Positions 24,421 to 36,652 of a DNA stretch of 64,000 nucleotides are shown one piece after another. Under the pieces are notes generated by a model. The model did not search any database, was not told where the DNA came from, and worked only from the letters and a program-made list of their open reading frames with translations. Position numbers and translations under genes: made by a program. This DNA is from Adiantum capillus-veneris (taxonomy: Eukaryota > Streptophyta > Polypodiopsida > Polypodiales > Pteridaceae): assembly GCA_014529385.2 (NCBI GenBank), contig CM043962.1, forward strand, positions 51,183,405 to 51,247,404, given 5' to 3'. The first letter of the stretch is position 1, and each line of letters opens with the position of its first letter.

Positions 24421-24465
24421 CATCGCCATCGACAATCAGGTCGTGTCGGGGACGACATGAACGCG

Positions 24466-24476
24466 AAAGGGGGGAA
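24466..24476 (+). promoter_or_regulatory. Polypurine tract of D
   Basis: GAAAGGGGGGAA directly before the 3' LTR at 24477. Confidence 0.9.
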
Positions 24477-25431
24477 TGTTGACCGCTGGGTCAACAACAC
24501 AACACAACTCAAGTTTCGTACCAAAGTCTTATCTTTTGCGAGTTATGAAATGCTGCGGATTATGGCTATAAACGTCATTTGTAATGAGTAGTTATTCTAG
24601 TTTCAGAAGCCGGGGTGCAATGGCACTTCTAGATTGTAAATACAAAGCCATTTGACCCTTTCAACCCCATTTTTGGTTAAACCTAAGGTAGCCTTAGTAT
24701 ATAAGGTACCTAGGTCATTTTGTAAGAAGACTTTTATCATAATCAAACTTAGCGCTACCGTCTACTGTGTGTGAGAGAGAAAGAGAGCGAGTGTGAGCTT
24801 CATCCTCTCGCTACGCCCTGCTCGCTCAACACATTGGAGATCCGACTGCACCATTGTTGTAGGCTCGAGGAGAGCTACGCGACAACGCCAAGCATTCCAC
24901 GCGAGACGAAGCGCACAAGCCAACGCATCTACGAGCTATTTGTGGCCGTAAGTGTATCAAACGATGTCTGTTTTCTACGTGTTAGTAGTCTATAGAATCG
25001 TGGCGACATAAGCTACGCATAGGTACTCATAAATTTCAGTTTCGGGCACGTTCAAAATTCTGCTCTGTCATCCTACGCGTTTTCCGCAGACGGGTTTAGA
25101 GTGAGGGTTTTGAGTGTAGAAGCTTAGGGACAGGTGTATCCTAGTGAGGGGATGGTGTTCCTTAAGTTTCGTATGAATCTGGCATGATTAGGCGAGTTAC
25201 CTTCCGTATGTGTGTATGTGGCTAGGTGGTGTAGTTGAGAGCATCGAGGTTCTTGATTGTGGTTTAGTTGGCCTTCCAGAGTGTTGTATGTGTAGGATGG
25301 TCTCAACTTGACAAGCTAAAGAGATTTCCTCCGTGTGCCTATGGTGTCATCTGTGTCCTCGATTGACATTATGTTGAGCTAGGTAGTGTTTGCATGCACT
25401 TCATGGGTGTGTGAGTCTCTCCCGTCCAACA
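24477..25431 (+). repeat. 3' LTR of element D
   Basis: 955 bp, same ends as the 5' LTR and about 98 percent alike by eye. The half palindrome CATCCTACGCG is kept at 25069-25079. Confidence 0.93.
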
Positions 25432-25849
25432 TTGCGTTGCATCCTGCTTGACATCGTCACCGACATAAAGTCAGATTTCAGCAGATAAAGATTTGCAGAT
25501 TTCAGCCATTAGCGTTTTCAGATTTCAGCCCGTCTTGCCGTCGTCGATATCGTCGGCAAGTCCAAAGCATTGTAGAGATTTGTGCAATCAATAGTAGACC
25601 GCTCTCGCCATAGAGAGTGGGGCCTTCGGAGGAGGGTTTGACAACATTCTGGTGTTGTATTCTTCTCTCTCTATCTCTCAGTCTCATTCACCTTCAATCA
25701 CAATGTTTATCCACTTTGTTTGTGATCATTTGCACTCTCTCACTTAAAGAACAGAAGGCTCTCTCTTCCGTAAGTAAAAGGAACCCTTGAGCACAGTTCG
25801 GAGTACTCTTTTGAGCAAACTTCAACATTCACTTCCGCTGCACCCTACA
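25432..25849 (+). repeat. 5' LTR of B, second part
   Basis: It continues the LTR interrupted at 13937 and aligns with 28480-28889 of the 3' LTR. It ends CACCCTACA. Confidence 0.85.
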
Positions 25850-25850
25850 T

Positions 25851-25862
25851 TGGTATCAGAGC
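25851..25862 (+). promoter_or_regulatory. Met-tRNA primer-binding site of B
   Basis: TGGTATCAGAGC, one base after the LTR end. Confidence 0.9.
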
Positions 25863-26130
25863 TTTGACAGTGTTCTGTATCACTCAAGGAAAGAACCACA
25901 AGAATTTTTTTGCTTGTTGCGGTCGCACGTAACCCAAGTTCTCTTAGGCGTGTCGATGCCTAATCGTGTTTTTGAAGAGTGACAGGAAACCCAAGAAAGA
26001 AGGGCTTGTCCAACCTCCCCTTGTGCCTCTTTTCACTCATTGAGAGCGGACCGTGCACTTCGCAGCTGGCCAATCGATGTGAGGTGGAAAAAAGCAACCT
26101 TGGTGTGAGCGCAAGGCCGTCAAGGGGTGC

Positions 26131-26269
26131 AATGGGTAAGAGAAGATCCTTCTCTAAACACAAATTACAAGCTAAAGAAGAACCTCAAGAATCTCAAGAC
26201 CCTCAAGAACCTCAAGAATCTCAAGAACCTCAAGACCCTCAAGAACCCAAGAACCCAAGTTCCTCGTGA
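26131..26269 (+). CDS. Short Lys/Gln/Pro-repeat ORF of B
   Basis: ATG at 26131 (MGKRRSFSKHKLQ) begins a 46-codon frame ending in repeated QEPQESQ/QDPQEP units and a stop at 26267. A longer frame from 25979 also exists, but the start at 26131 fits the basic N-terminus better. I do not recognise it. It may be the start of a Gag-like protein whose continuation is the frame at 26295. Confidence 0.4.
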
Positions 26270-26294
26270 ACTTAAGAACCCATGACTTTAGTGT

Positions 26295-27395
26295 ATGGTC
26301 ATCACCCGAAGCGAAATGGATACTTTGCATGAAGGTGATGAGCATGAAGAAGGTAACGAAGAATTTTCCGCACCAAGAGCTTTTGCTGACCCTCCCTCTT
26401 CCCCATCTACGAGAAGGATTGCACTAACTCCTATGGAGGAGTTGGAGCAAATGTTTATGGACAGGAAGTTAGAACGCGAAGCAAGAAAAGCAGAAAGAAT
26501 GGCAGAATTTGATCGTGAATGCAAAGAAAGAAAAGCAGAAATGGATCGCAGACACGCAGAAAGAAAAGCAGAAAGAGAAGCAGAAAGAAAAATAGCCATA
26601 AAGCGTGAGCATGAGCAAGCACGACACATGCAAGAGTTGTTGCGACTCTTTTCTCAAGTGCAGGCACAAATGCAAGAGATTCGGGGAAAGGTGACTCTCT
26701 CAGTCTCTTCTTCTCCAAAGCATGACACACAGGATTTGCATGACGATAAGCATGAGGAATTGCCTGATACTGATGAGCATGATGATTTGCATGATAATGA
26801 TAAGCATGATTAAGATGTGACTTCTCACGAGCATGATGATTTGTATGATCACGATGTGATTGTTCACAAGGATGATGGGTTAGTTGATGCTTTTTCTAGT
26901 GAAGCTAACCTCATTGTAGATTCGATCATTTACGAAGAACCGATCTTGGCTCTCGAGTCGAGGTCTACAGAACCCCCTCAGAAAGAACCGATCTTGGCTC
27001 TCGAGCCTAGGTCCAGAGAACCCCCACAGGAAGTATTATGTGTTTGAATGATTAGTCAGCAGGCATTGTTTGAGTGTTTCATTCGTGATCGTTTCCTATA
27101 TTTTAGTCAGCGTCTTTATGTGATCCCTTTTCGTAGGCATGCCATATTGTACGTTAAGCACGATTCACTCATGAATGAGCACGAATGTATGCGGATGATT
27201 CATGAAAAAATGAAATGTTTGCATTCAAGGAATTCACATTCCATGTCTCTTCCTCAACATGACACAGCATCTGAAAGAGCACAAGAAGGATTGAGCATCA
27301 AGCATTGGCATTTCCATTGTGATTTGCCACAATTGATAGATTTAGATCAGAAAATCAAGATTCGACCCCATTGTTTATGTGTGTTTGATAAATAG
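26295..27395 (+). pseudogene. Coiled-coil ORF of B with in-frame stops
   Basis: One frame runs from ATG 26295 (MVITRSEMDTLHEG) to TAG 27393, broken by a TAA at 26811 and a TGA at 27045. Residues ~40-125 are a charged helix of EREARKAERMAE type, almost surely a coiled coil. An Asp/His-rich segment follows (repeats of DEHDDLHD, 26735-26860), then two copies of EPILALE-RS-EPPQ (26938-27030). The last part (27048-27395) is mixed and unfamiliar. MVxTRS-type starts and a coiled coil occur in Gag of plant gypsy elements, but no Gag core or zinc knuckle is seen. A Gag-related role is inference. Confidence 0.5.
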
Positions 27396-27425
27396 TTTGA
27401 CACTCCGTCACTTTGTTCATCTGCA

Positions 27426-27695
27426 TTGCATGCACAGTTTTTTCGAAGGAATAGAATTTTTCCAGTCACTTTACATGGAATGGGTATGTTCATGTTTTTG
27501 TGTTGGAAGTGGTTTCATGAATTTTCATCCTCGGAGATTCTTGAAGAAGGTAGACGCATGACTCTAGACAAAGTTGAAGCATTGAAAGAGCCACGTAAGA
27601 GTTTGCCGCTTTTGGCACGGCCCAAAGAAACAAGCATTGCAGACCTTTATGAAGTTCAAGTATCGCACGACCCACGCATCAGAGTGGGCCGGTGA
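27426..27695 (+). CDS. Unrecognised ORF of B
   Basis: An 89-codon frame after the coiled-coil ORF: a hydrophobic start (MFMFLCWKWFHEF) and then a polar part with KVEALKEPRKSLPLL and VSHDPRIRVG. It ends 90 bases before the polypurine tract. No known domain. It could be the C-terminal remnant of a polyprotein after deletion of pol. Confidence 0.35.
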   Translation: MHAQFFRRNRIFPVTLHGMGMFMFLCWKWFHEFSSSEILEEGRRMTLDKVEALKEPRKSLPLLARPKETSIADLYEVQVSHDPRIRVGR

Positions 27696-27772
27696 AGAGT
27701 CCTTTCGAGGATTCCAGACGCTGTTGGCGATCTCCCTCGACGCCATACAGTTAGGTACCAATACCTCACTTT

Positions 27773-27785
27773 GAAAAGGAGGGGA
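27773..27785 (+). promoter_or_regulatory. Polypurine tract of B
   Basis: GAAAAGGAGGGGA immediately before the 3' LTR. Confidence 0.85.
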
Positions 27786-28889
27786 TGTCACGTGACACAT
27801 CTAACCCTATGTGTATGTGGACAAGCTACTTCATGACAAGGGTTCAGTTCAGTTAGATTAGGAAGTGATCTGACACTTTTGTGAGTCTGTTCATAGACCG
27901 TGCATGTCCAGACACTTAGAGTAGATGCATATCCTCTGGTTGCACACAACATGATCATCAAATTTCCATCAGAACCTATCAAGAGCATTTTTATAGTGCA
28001 TAGACCTATTTTCCCTATTTTTGACATTTTTCACTTATTATTTTTAAGTGACTTTTGTTGAGAACTGGGTAGGGCAAATTCACTAAGCAAGTACATAAGC
28101 AAACTAGCGCTAGCACTTTCTGGCAGAAGAGGCAGCAGGAACTTCGCGTTCAATAGGCACCTTCTCAGCAAGATTCCCCCAAGATGCCCTAGCATTTTCT
28201 GCATCAGCAAGAGACACTAGCGTTTTTCTCACAGAACCAGCCTTGGCATTTTTGCATGGTAGATCAGCCTCGGCGACAACAAGACACAGCAGATCAGCCC
28301 TAGCGTTAGCAGATTTTCCGCAACAGACAGTTTTCAGCCCTAGCTTTTTTGGTTAGATCCGGGCTCGCAGATCTCACATTCCTGCAGCAGATCCTCGCCG
28401 CATGGTTAGATCCAACGCAGTTTGCAGTTTCAGCCCGGAAAATGCAGATTTCTGCATTTGCGTTTTCAGCGCGTCGTCATCGCATCGTTGTCCTCGACAT
28501 CGTCACCGACATAGAGTCAAAATTCAGCAAATAAAGATTTGCAGATTTCAGCCATTAGTGTTTTCAGATTTCAGCCCGTCTCGTCGTCGTCCTCACCGTC
28601 GTCGACATCGTCGGCAAGTCCAAAGCATTGTAGAGATTTGTGCAATCAATAGTAGACCGCTCTCGCCATAGAGAGTGGGGCCTTCGGAGGAGGGTTTGAC
28701 AACATTCTGGTGTCGTATTCTTCTCTCTCTATCTCTCAGTCTCATGCACCTTCATTCACAGTGTTTATCCACTTTGTTTGTGAACATTTGCACTCTCTCA
28801 CTAGGGGAATAAGTAAAAGGAACCCTTGAGCACAGTTCGGAGCACTCATCTTGAGCAAAGTTCAACATTCACTTTCGCTGCACCTTACA
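27786..28889 (+). repeat. 3' LTR of element B
   Basis: 1104 bp, TGTCACGTGAC..TTACA. It is shorter than the 5' LTR because of several small deletions in the AGCCCTAGCGTT array and near 28800. Confidence 0.9.
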
Positions 28890-29134
28890 CTGCACATATT
28901 TAAAGGCCCTTGGCCTTGAAAAGCAATTACATGAAAAGTACATGAAAAGTAGTCAAACTCAAAATCATCTGGCCCCAAAAGCACTAGCGCCCAAAAGCTG
29001 CTAGCACGTTTTGCGGAAATCTGTACAAGTGCCACGTCAGCAGTCAGCGAGAAACGCGGAATTCCATATATACTAACACGTCAGCATGTCAGCACAAATT
29101 GCAAAAATCCGTATAGGTTGCTGCCACATCATCA
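28890..29134 (-). repeat. 5' LTR of C, second part
   Basis: It matches 1432-1667 of the left LTR, from GCACATATTTAAAGGCCC to CTGCCACATCATCA. A direct repeat of ACATGAAAAGTA at 28930-28951 is specific to this copy. Confidence 0.85.
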
Positions 29135-29304
29135 GTTTTTTGCGTGCGTGTATATGGGTTTGCTTTATTTTTAATGCCTTTATGTCACTTGGGCCCCATC
29201 GGACGAGGTCTCATAAGTTGGTCGGACTTCTTCTTCTTCTTTTGCTGTCGAGATCTGTAGGTTAGCTTCGTTCTTCAGTGGCTTGACATGTCAACAATTT
29301 GTGA
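29135..29304 (-). mobile_element. Probable LTR end of gypsy element G (minus strand)
   Basis: On the minus strand a purine tract (CAAGAAGAGGAGA, 29305-29317) is followed directly by TGTCACAAATTG, the layout of a polypurine tract and 3' LTR start. The far end of this LTR is not defined; C may have inserted into it. Confidence 0.45.
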
Positions 29305-29394
29305 CATCTCCTCTTCTTGAAAAACAACTCAAGTTAGCATATCTGCAAAACAACTCAAGTTAGCTCAAAAATTTCCGAGGGGCAATCAGTTTTC

Positions 29395-29605
29395 TCATTC
29401 CAAATCGGAGCTCTTGATTTCTTGGATTGTTGGTTTCTCAGAAGAATCTCATCCAATAAAGAGTCTCATTATGGAGCTCTTGATATCGTGGGTTGTTGGC
29501 TTCCCAAAAGTATCTCATCCAATAAGGAGTCTCATTCCAAATTGGAACTCTTGATATCGTGGGTCGCTGGCTTTGTAGAAGTATCTCATCCAATAAGGAA
29601 TATTC
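29395..29605. repeat. Minisatellite, three ~66-71 bp units
   Basis: Three units start GGAGCTCTTGAT at 29407 and 29473 and GGAACTCTTGAT at 29544. All include TCTCATCCAATAA and GTTGGCTT-type blocks. Confidence 0.85.
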
Positions 29606-29695
29606 AGTGGTTGTCACATCACAATGCAAAATTACCAATCAATGAAACCAGTATTTAAACCAGAATCAAAAAGTTCAAATCGGCACCAAGACAAG

Positions 29696-29709
29696 TTTAA
29701 GCAGATACC
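29696..29709 (+). repeat. Target-site duplication of the LINE, left copy
   Basis: TTTAAGCAGATACC, repeated exactly at 38952-38965 after the poly(A). Confidence 0.93.
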
Positions 29710-30143
29710 GATTAAAAGAGAAAGCACGGATGCTCGCTACTGCTAAACACCCCTCCCCTGCTGCGCCCCCCCCCCCTCCTCGTTGCCCTCGCGCTGCCCC
29801 CCGTCCCTGCCTTCCCTTGCGAGCGGCAGCCCAGCCCGCCCACTCCTTGCTGCGCGTACCCGCCACTGCCCCCAGCTCGCGTTGCCCCCCACCCCGCCCG
29901 CTGCCCCCCACCCCCCCCTCCCTTGCGCCGCCTTTCAAAACCCCACCCCGCCCGCCCGCCCGCTGGCTGCCTCTTGAGGTCCCGCATTCCACCCGCCTTA
30001 TCCATTCTTCCCCCCCTCCGTCTTCTTCTCCCTGAAGCATCCTGCACTTGGCTCTGGTAGCACTATGTCTTTGGACAGTGCTCGGTGCGCTCGGCTGCAG
30101 AGTCGCTTCACCGCTCGCTTCTTCGACACAGCAGTAGACACAG
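29710..30143 (+). promoter_or_regulatory. C-rich 5' UTR of the LINE
   Basis: Long C tracts (for example 29765-29777) and CCCGCCC repeats between 29750 and 30020. LINE 5' UTRs carry the internal promoter. Long open frames on both strands here come only from base composition. Confidence 0.5.
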
Positions 30144-31865
30144 ATGGAGGCTCCAGCTCCGCCACAGAGGGACTCGTCCGAAGCCCCCTCGCCTGACCCC
30201 ACTGAGCCCACCATTCGACTTGCTCTTTCGCCGACAGAGCAAGCGAGCCTAGTCGCAGAGGTAGAGTGCTTGCAGGCGACTTCTGTCATCTGCAAGATTC
30301 TCGGCACCCGACCTAGCAGAGGAGAGCTGTGTGACCTTCTCCAGGCCCGCCTTCTCGCAGAGGTGGGCAAGGTCTTGGACGTACAGATACTCGGACGAGG
30401 TTATTATCAGATCGAGTTTGAGACCTCCGAGATGGCGTCCAAGGTCATCGCCATGAGTCCATTGACCATCTGAGCAGCACGAGCCCACTTTCGAAAGTGG
30501 AGACATGGTTTCGACCTTGCTTCGGATGTTCTAGTAGAGGAGGCAGACATCCCCATCTCCGTCTGCTTTCCGGGTTTGCAGAGGGAGTACTTACCACTTT
30601 TGTCCAGGATCGGCTCAGCCATTGGGACTGTCCTGGAGACACCTCGCACTGCAGCCTCAGTAGCTGCCGTGCCGGCTGGCATTCCCTCAGTTCGCGTTTT
30701 GGTCAGAGACACTCACACGCTCCCGAAGGTTATTCTTCTGTCTCGGGTGAGTGGGGGTTGGTTTAGACAGAGTGTGGAGTATTCAGGCCTCCCGAACCAG
30801 TGCTTCATTTGTCGACAGATGGACCATCTAGTGAAGGCCTGTCCACGGAGGAGGCCTCGACCTACACCACAGCCTCAGCCCCGGCTTGCAAGGGCTAGCC
30901 AAAAGACACAAATAGAGACACCACGCATACATGCAGAGCCACCCTCTGAGCCTGGGGCTCTAGCGGAGGAGGGATGGTAGTAGGTCCGTGGTCGACGACG
31001 CTAGGGGCCACAGCGATAGCCTGACACTCAGAGTGTTCCTCAGGCGCCTACTCAGCAGCAGTGGGTTCCCACGGGGAACCGGTTTGGTCCTCTTGAGCAG
31101 GATGAGGTCCCTGCTCCAGCCCCCACCCCAGCTTCACCCTCGACAGTCCCTCCCCCTTCAGAGTTCCCCCCCTCTTCCTCATCCTCCCCCCTGCCTCCTT
31201 CTCCCGCCGCCTCTTCCTCTAGCCCCTCTACCTCTACCGCTCCCCCCCGCCCCGCTTCTCCACCGTTCCCCCCTGCTCCTTCTCTCCCCCCTCCCGCTTC
31301 AGTTCCACAGTCGTCCTAGGGGGCAGGGTCTTCTCTGGCTACTAGGAGATCTCTTGGCAGCGCCTTTGCCATGAGTCGCTTGGCGAGAGAGGGACAGCCT
31401 TTCTTGCGGTCCCCTCTACAGGTCCAGACGACCCCCCTTGCAGATTTCCCTCGAGGTTTGACGAGCATTGACATACGGCGCAGATGGGATTTCTTCGACT
31501 ACGACTTCACTCGTTTTCTCGGCGACCCCTCAGCAGACCATGAGGCAGCCTGCTTCAGGGTCCATGTTCTGTTCCTTGAAGCTAGGGGGACAGAGGCCTT
31601 GGACTCGGCAGTTGGCTTCGCCTTTCCCCTCTGCAGCAGGGACCAGACAGAGTGGACTCTCGACTCAGTGTTGGGATGGTTGCACACACAGGTCCTAGAG
31701 TTCTCTCACCACATGGGAGAACTAGGAGTTACAGACTTGCTTCAGACTCTGTGGCCATTGGCCAAGTTTGTGGTGACACCTCCAGATTCAGCAGGATGTA
31801 GACACATTGTGGTTTACTTCTTTTGCCGATACACAGTGCTTGCAATGCTATGTATACATTCATGA
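30144..31865 (+). pseudogene. LINE ORF1 (nucleic-acid-binding protein)
   Basis: ATG at 30144 starts a frame with a fold seen in plant LINE ORF1 proteins (DUF4283-like: LQARLLAEVGKVLDVQILGRGYYQIEF, 30340-30430, written here in pieces). TGA at 30471 interrupts it. A CCHC knuckle, CFICRQMDHLVKAC, lies at 30810-30851. A Pro/Ser-rich linker (31100-31320) and a further folded part (RRWDFFDYDFTRFL to 31865) follow in the same frame, with a second stop at 30978. ORF1 coats LINE RNA. Other copies would be needed to supply an intact protein. Confidence 0.75.
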
Positions 31866-32148
31866 GGACTCCTGGACAGAGGAGGTTGCTTTACGTACGG
31901 CTTGCTCTGCCTGGGCTTGGGCCAGGCACTCGTTGCAATCACACCTATCTAGAGGACGCTCGGATGCGGATTACTCCCCATCCAAGCCAGCCTCGAAGAT
32001 AGCCCGTCTAGCTGCTGCGGCAGCATCTGTTCTCTCTCGCTCCCCATGAGGATCGTCTCATGGAACGTGCAGGGACTAGGTGGGCCCCAGTTTCACCGTT
32101 AGCGGGGCCGACTGCGTCTGGAGCTTCAGCGCTGCCTTGTGGGAGGAG

Positions 32149-33490
32149 TATAACCGGCCTGTACAACGTAGAGGGCGGTACTATTTCAATTACCTGTTAA
32201 CTTTACACAGAGCACTGAGAACGAAAGAGAACACAGTTGTGTCCCGTGACTAGAATGCCACTGCGCACACGAGACCGACACCCTGTAGGCCCCAAAGACT
32301 GGCGCCCCTTTCGGTATTTCTTTATTCAAATTAAGGTAGACGATCCGACCACTTAGCACAAGCGTTCACAAAGCTGTCCAAACTTGGCGAGGGCTGAAAA
32401 CGCAGGTTTTCGACCTGATTTTGGAAGCATAACGACGCAAAAACCCCTATAGGTCAAAAGCACATGTCTAGGACGGATTCCCTCGCTATCTGGAAGCTTT
32501 CTGGTGAGCTGTCACAGAAATTCAGCGGGCTGTAATTCTCTGTTTTTCACTGCCGGGTGCCCAAAAGCTTGTACACGCATCCCAAGGCTCTCACGAGGCT
32601 CCCCCGAGGTTCCCTTGCAGTTTAGGTGCGAAACCCTAAACCTGCAAAAAAACACAGCAGGCTGTAATTCTCTGTTTCGGATCGTTTTTAGTGGAGCGAA
32701 CACGCCTACGCGTGTCCCAAGGGCTCCCGCACGCAATGGGACAATTCCCCTGTGAATTGGGCGAGTTTTCACGCGAAAAAACTCTCCGAACTCGCAATCT
32801 TTCGCGATGGAACTATGCGTACCTGTGGGGGATTAGCAATTAGCTAATCCGGTTCCTGTTCAGAAGGCTCTTGCCTTGGCAAATGCGCATAAACCCCCAG
32901 AACTGTACATGTTCATCTGAGTAGCCCAACTAGTGGGGCATTACCATATGTGCCAAAGGGGAGAGAGAGATGCACGAGAGCAAATCATCGCGCTACATGA
33001 GACAGAGGAGAAGGCAAGCTTTCCATTAAAGCTGTAGACCTGCACCCACTACTCACACACACACACTGTAGGTCACTTGCATGAACAAAAATCAGCCCCA
33101 GCCTCAAATGGGCGCCCCCTCCACCTGAGGTGTCCTGCAAATGGCTCTACAACTGCCAAGTGTCCAGTTTGCCCCTTTGAGTTAATTCCCTAGTTCCCAC
33201 TCACTTATAAAGTTGTAAGTGACTTTCCGAGTGGCCCAGATTTCATTTGGCGGGCACAGGCTTCCATACTCATCAGAATTCAGTGCTAACTGGCCTAACC
33301 AGTCCCCGACTGACCGACCCAGACTCCCGATGCGAGAAACCTATTCGGTCGCAGCCGTTTCACACTGGCCATGCAATGTCCACTTGCACCTTTTCAAGGG
33401 TCCCGGGGAAACAAGTAAAAATAAAAATAAATAAAAATATCTAGTACTTATTTATTGAAGGCAACATGATAAATACACCTCCTGGTGACA
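32149..33490 (-). mobile_element. Solo LTR of family E (copy E2)
   Basis: It lies between exact 5-bp duplications AGGAG (32144-32148 and 33491-33495), so its ends are certain: TATAACCGGC..GGTGACA. Read on the minus strand it starts TGTCACC and ends TTATA. It is 1342 bp, with the conserved motif at 32301-32323. It splits the LINE endonuclease region. Confidence 0.92.
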
Positions 33491-35189
33491 AGGAGAGATT
33501 GATCTCCTTATGCTTCAGGAGCACCATCTGTGTGAGAGCCGCATTAGACGTTGTGGTCAGCTCTTGCGTGGACGGTATGACACTTTTTGGTCAGCTGCTT
33601 TTGGACCTGGAGGCATCCAGGGTGGGGTATGCATGACTATTGCGGACTCTTTGCAGCAGGCCATTGTGGGAAGAGGGATTATTGTGCCAGGCAGGGCTCA
33701 GTGGATTACTATGCAGGTTTAGGGTTGCCTAGTGGGCTTCCTGAACATCTATGCGTCCAATGTGGCGAGTGCTCGAGCAGAGTTTTGGTCACAGATAGTT
33801 GTCTCTGCCGCGCAGGCAGAACACTGGTGCATAGGAGGGGACTTCAACATGTTGGAGGACCCTTCTGACAGGATTGGTGGTAGCCACGCTACTGTGCATG
33901 GAGTTGAGCTGGCAGCTTGGGAGAGGTTTTGTATGACTCTGAGGGTCTCGGATGTTTGGCAGCACTCTGGTTTTGTGAGGCCCCCAGACAACCTTGCCTT
34001 CTCTCGTTCGAGCCGCAGAGTGGGAGGAGTGAATCTATCGCGGATAGATCGCTTCTACACTAGTGACCATTTCAGTGACTTGGGAGGGATAGTGGGCATT
34101 CTGGCAGGGACTTCCTTCTCGAACCATGTACCAGTGATCCTCACAGTGGTAGACAGGCAGAGGAGTGGGAGCACGATGCTTCGCATCCCAGAGAGGGTCT
34201 TGTTGGACTCGGCACTCAGAGAGCGGGTAGAGGCTCTCTGGACAGAGAGCTTGTACAGGCAGGATTCTCCTGCTGATAGAGTGGCCTCAGGCCTAGCTCA
34301 GATTAGCCGTTTTTTTCTCCAGGAGTCTCTAGCTCGCCGGGCTGCAGCGAGAGAGGAGGAGCAGCGTCTCAGACGGGGCATTGCTTTGCTACAGAGGATG
34401 CAGGAGCAGCATCCATACAGTCCTTGGTTGGAGGAGTAGCTACAGCAGGCTCGTCAGGAGCTTGTTAGCACAGAGGAGAGGCGACATGAGTTTGCTTTCC
34501 ACCGATAGACAGCTCAGTGGACCCAGGCGGGCGATAGAGTGACGGGTGCTTTCTTTGAGGCAGTGGGACCTCGGCATTCGCATGCCAAGGTCAGTCAGTT
34601 GAGGAGGCCCGACGGGCCAGTTGCTTCTGAGCCCGAGGATATGCGTGCAGTTGCTACTGACTTTTACCGTAAGTTACATTCTGCAGAGCCCCAGTCAGAG
34701 CATCAGGATGCATGCAGGGAGCAGGTTTGGGCACAGATGCCTTGTCTTGTGACTGAGGAGATACGTTAGAGGCTTGAGCTACCACTTCAGCTTGAGGAGT
34801 TGCACACGGATCTCAGGGCCCTCCCCCGTGGTAGCTGTCCAGGTGAGGATGGGCTGACTCCCAGTTTTTTCTTGGAGTACTGGGACCTGCTTGGCCCAGA
34901 TCTTTGTAGTGCTTTTTAGTACATTTTGCACACAGGAGTGATGCCTGACAACATGAGTGAGGGCTTGCTCTACCTCATTCCCAAGGAGGGTGGCTCCTTG
35001 GATGAGATTCGACAGTGGCGCCTCATCACCATCTTCAACTTAGCCTACAAAATTCTTGCCAAGGCTTTGAGTTGGAGGATTCAACCACTTCTAGAGAGCC
35101 TTATACATGGGACTCAGACAAGTTTTGTCAAGGAACACAGTATCCTTAACAACATATTTCCTTTTTGGGAGGCTTCTACCCTGGCACAG

Positions 35190-36652
35190 TGAAACCGGCC
35201 TGTACTTTCAAAAAGGGCTTTAAACTTAAACCTTATTTGCTTTCACCCATTTAATTTGTCGCCCACTTTACCTGTACTTTCAAGACTCAACAAAGGGGAA
35301 AGGGATACAGGTTGCTAGATTGCACCTGTATGAGTAGACCGACACCAGATTGGCCCCTAACTTAGGCGCCCCTTTCGGTATTTCTTTATTGTTCAAAAGA
35401 GGGAATAAACGTTGTGGTTCCCTACAAGCTGCCCCGCACAAACTTGGCTGAATTTCAACTGTTCCGGCCCGATTTTGGCAGCATAACTGTACTAGGACCC
35501 TTCACAGTCAGTATTCCCACGCATTGACTGACTTTCCCGACGCATATGGGCACTTTGCAAAACCTGGCAAGAATCTGCAGCATGCTGAATTCTCTGTTTT
35601 CAGCCCCGAAAATGCGCCAGATCACCTGTACAGCGGTCCCCTCGTGTCCCCGAACCTCCTGGGGTTATTAGGGACCGTTTAGGGCCAAAACCCTAAACCT
35701 GCAAAAATACACAGCAGGTTGTAATTTACTGTTTCGGGCGCCGTTTCGCGTGCCGGTCGCATCCGTAGCAAGTCCTCGAGCTCCCGCACTTGCAGGGCTA
35801 CTTGCCCTTTGAATCGGACGAGATTTCTGGCGTGAAACCTCTCCGAATTCACCTGTACCTACGGGGGATTAGCCGCTAGCTAATCGAGTACCTGTGCAAG
35901 AGGCTCTTGCCTCGGCAATCGCGCATAAACCCACACAACTGTACATTGGTCAATTGAAAAGCCCACTAGAGGGGCATAACATACTGCCATAGGGGAGAGA
36001 GAGGGCAGTGCGTAGCGTGCAGGGCATCACTCCTGGCACCGCACTGTACATAGGAGGGAAAAGAAGCACTCCATAGCTCTTAACCTGTGACAGAAGCTGA
36101 AAACTCAGCCTTTCTTCTCTAAATTCAGCGCCAACTCCTCCTTGCATTGGAAAGTGCACCAGAATGTGTCACTTGGCGCATTTACAAGCATTTTCCTGTT
36201 TCGGGGTTGCCGCCTAAAAGTCTCCCAACCGGTTGCCCAGTTGACTTCACGGCAGAGTAAGAAAATGTTTCCCTTGTCATTCCGGAGGTAATGACGCAAA
36301 CACATTTTCAGGTCCCAAAATAGCAGTTCCCTAAATTTTAGGAGATGTTGCCATTGTATCTTTCTAGGTCATCTGACCCCCTTTGTACACTGTAGCCACA
36401 CCCAAAACTGAAATGTAGCCTCTGTAGCAAAGGATTCCACTTTGGCTAGTCAATGACCCCACTTTGGCTAACCATAGTCTTTGTCCAACCTTAGTGCTCT
36501 CTTGCCCTCAGGCTTGGACTCCCTCTGGACAATTCCATACTAGCTATGCAATGCAGGGCAGTTAGATTTCCCGAGGGGTATTTCCAAAAAGTGAAAGTAA
36601 ATAAATAATAAGAAAGAAATCAACAAAAAGGATAGATAGATAGATAGATAGG
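35190..36652 (-). mobile_element. Solo LTR of family F (copy F2)
   Basis: Reverse complement of F1. It starts TGAAACCGGCC and ends in a (GATA)n tract at 36630-36652 where F1 has one GATAGATAGCA end. The conserved motif is at 35365-35387. The LINE sequence on its two sides is not continuous; about 150 codons of RT are missing, so the insertion came with, or was followed by, a deletion. Confidence 0.8.

Noticed and set aside
25851-25862. tRNA gene ends suggested by TGGTATCAGAGC and its complement
   Set aside because: Each site abuts an LTR end, and no cloverleaf can be built around any of them; they are primer-binding sites.
29675-30370. 231-codon minus-strand frame in the LINE 5' region
   Set aside because: It is Gly/Arg-rich only because the plus strand is C-rich; no motif, and it runs antisense to ORF1.
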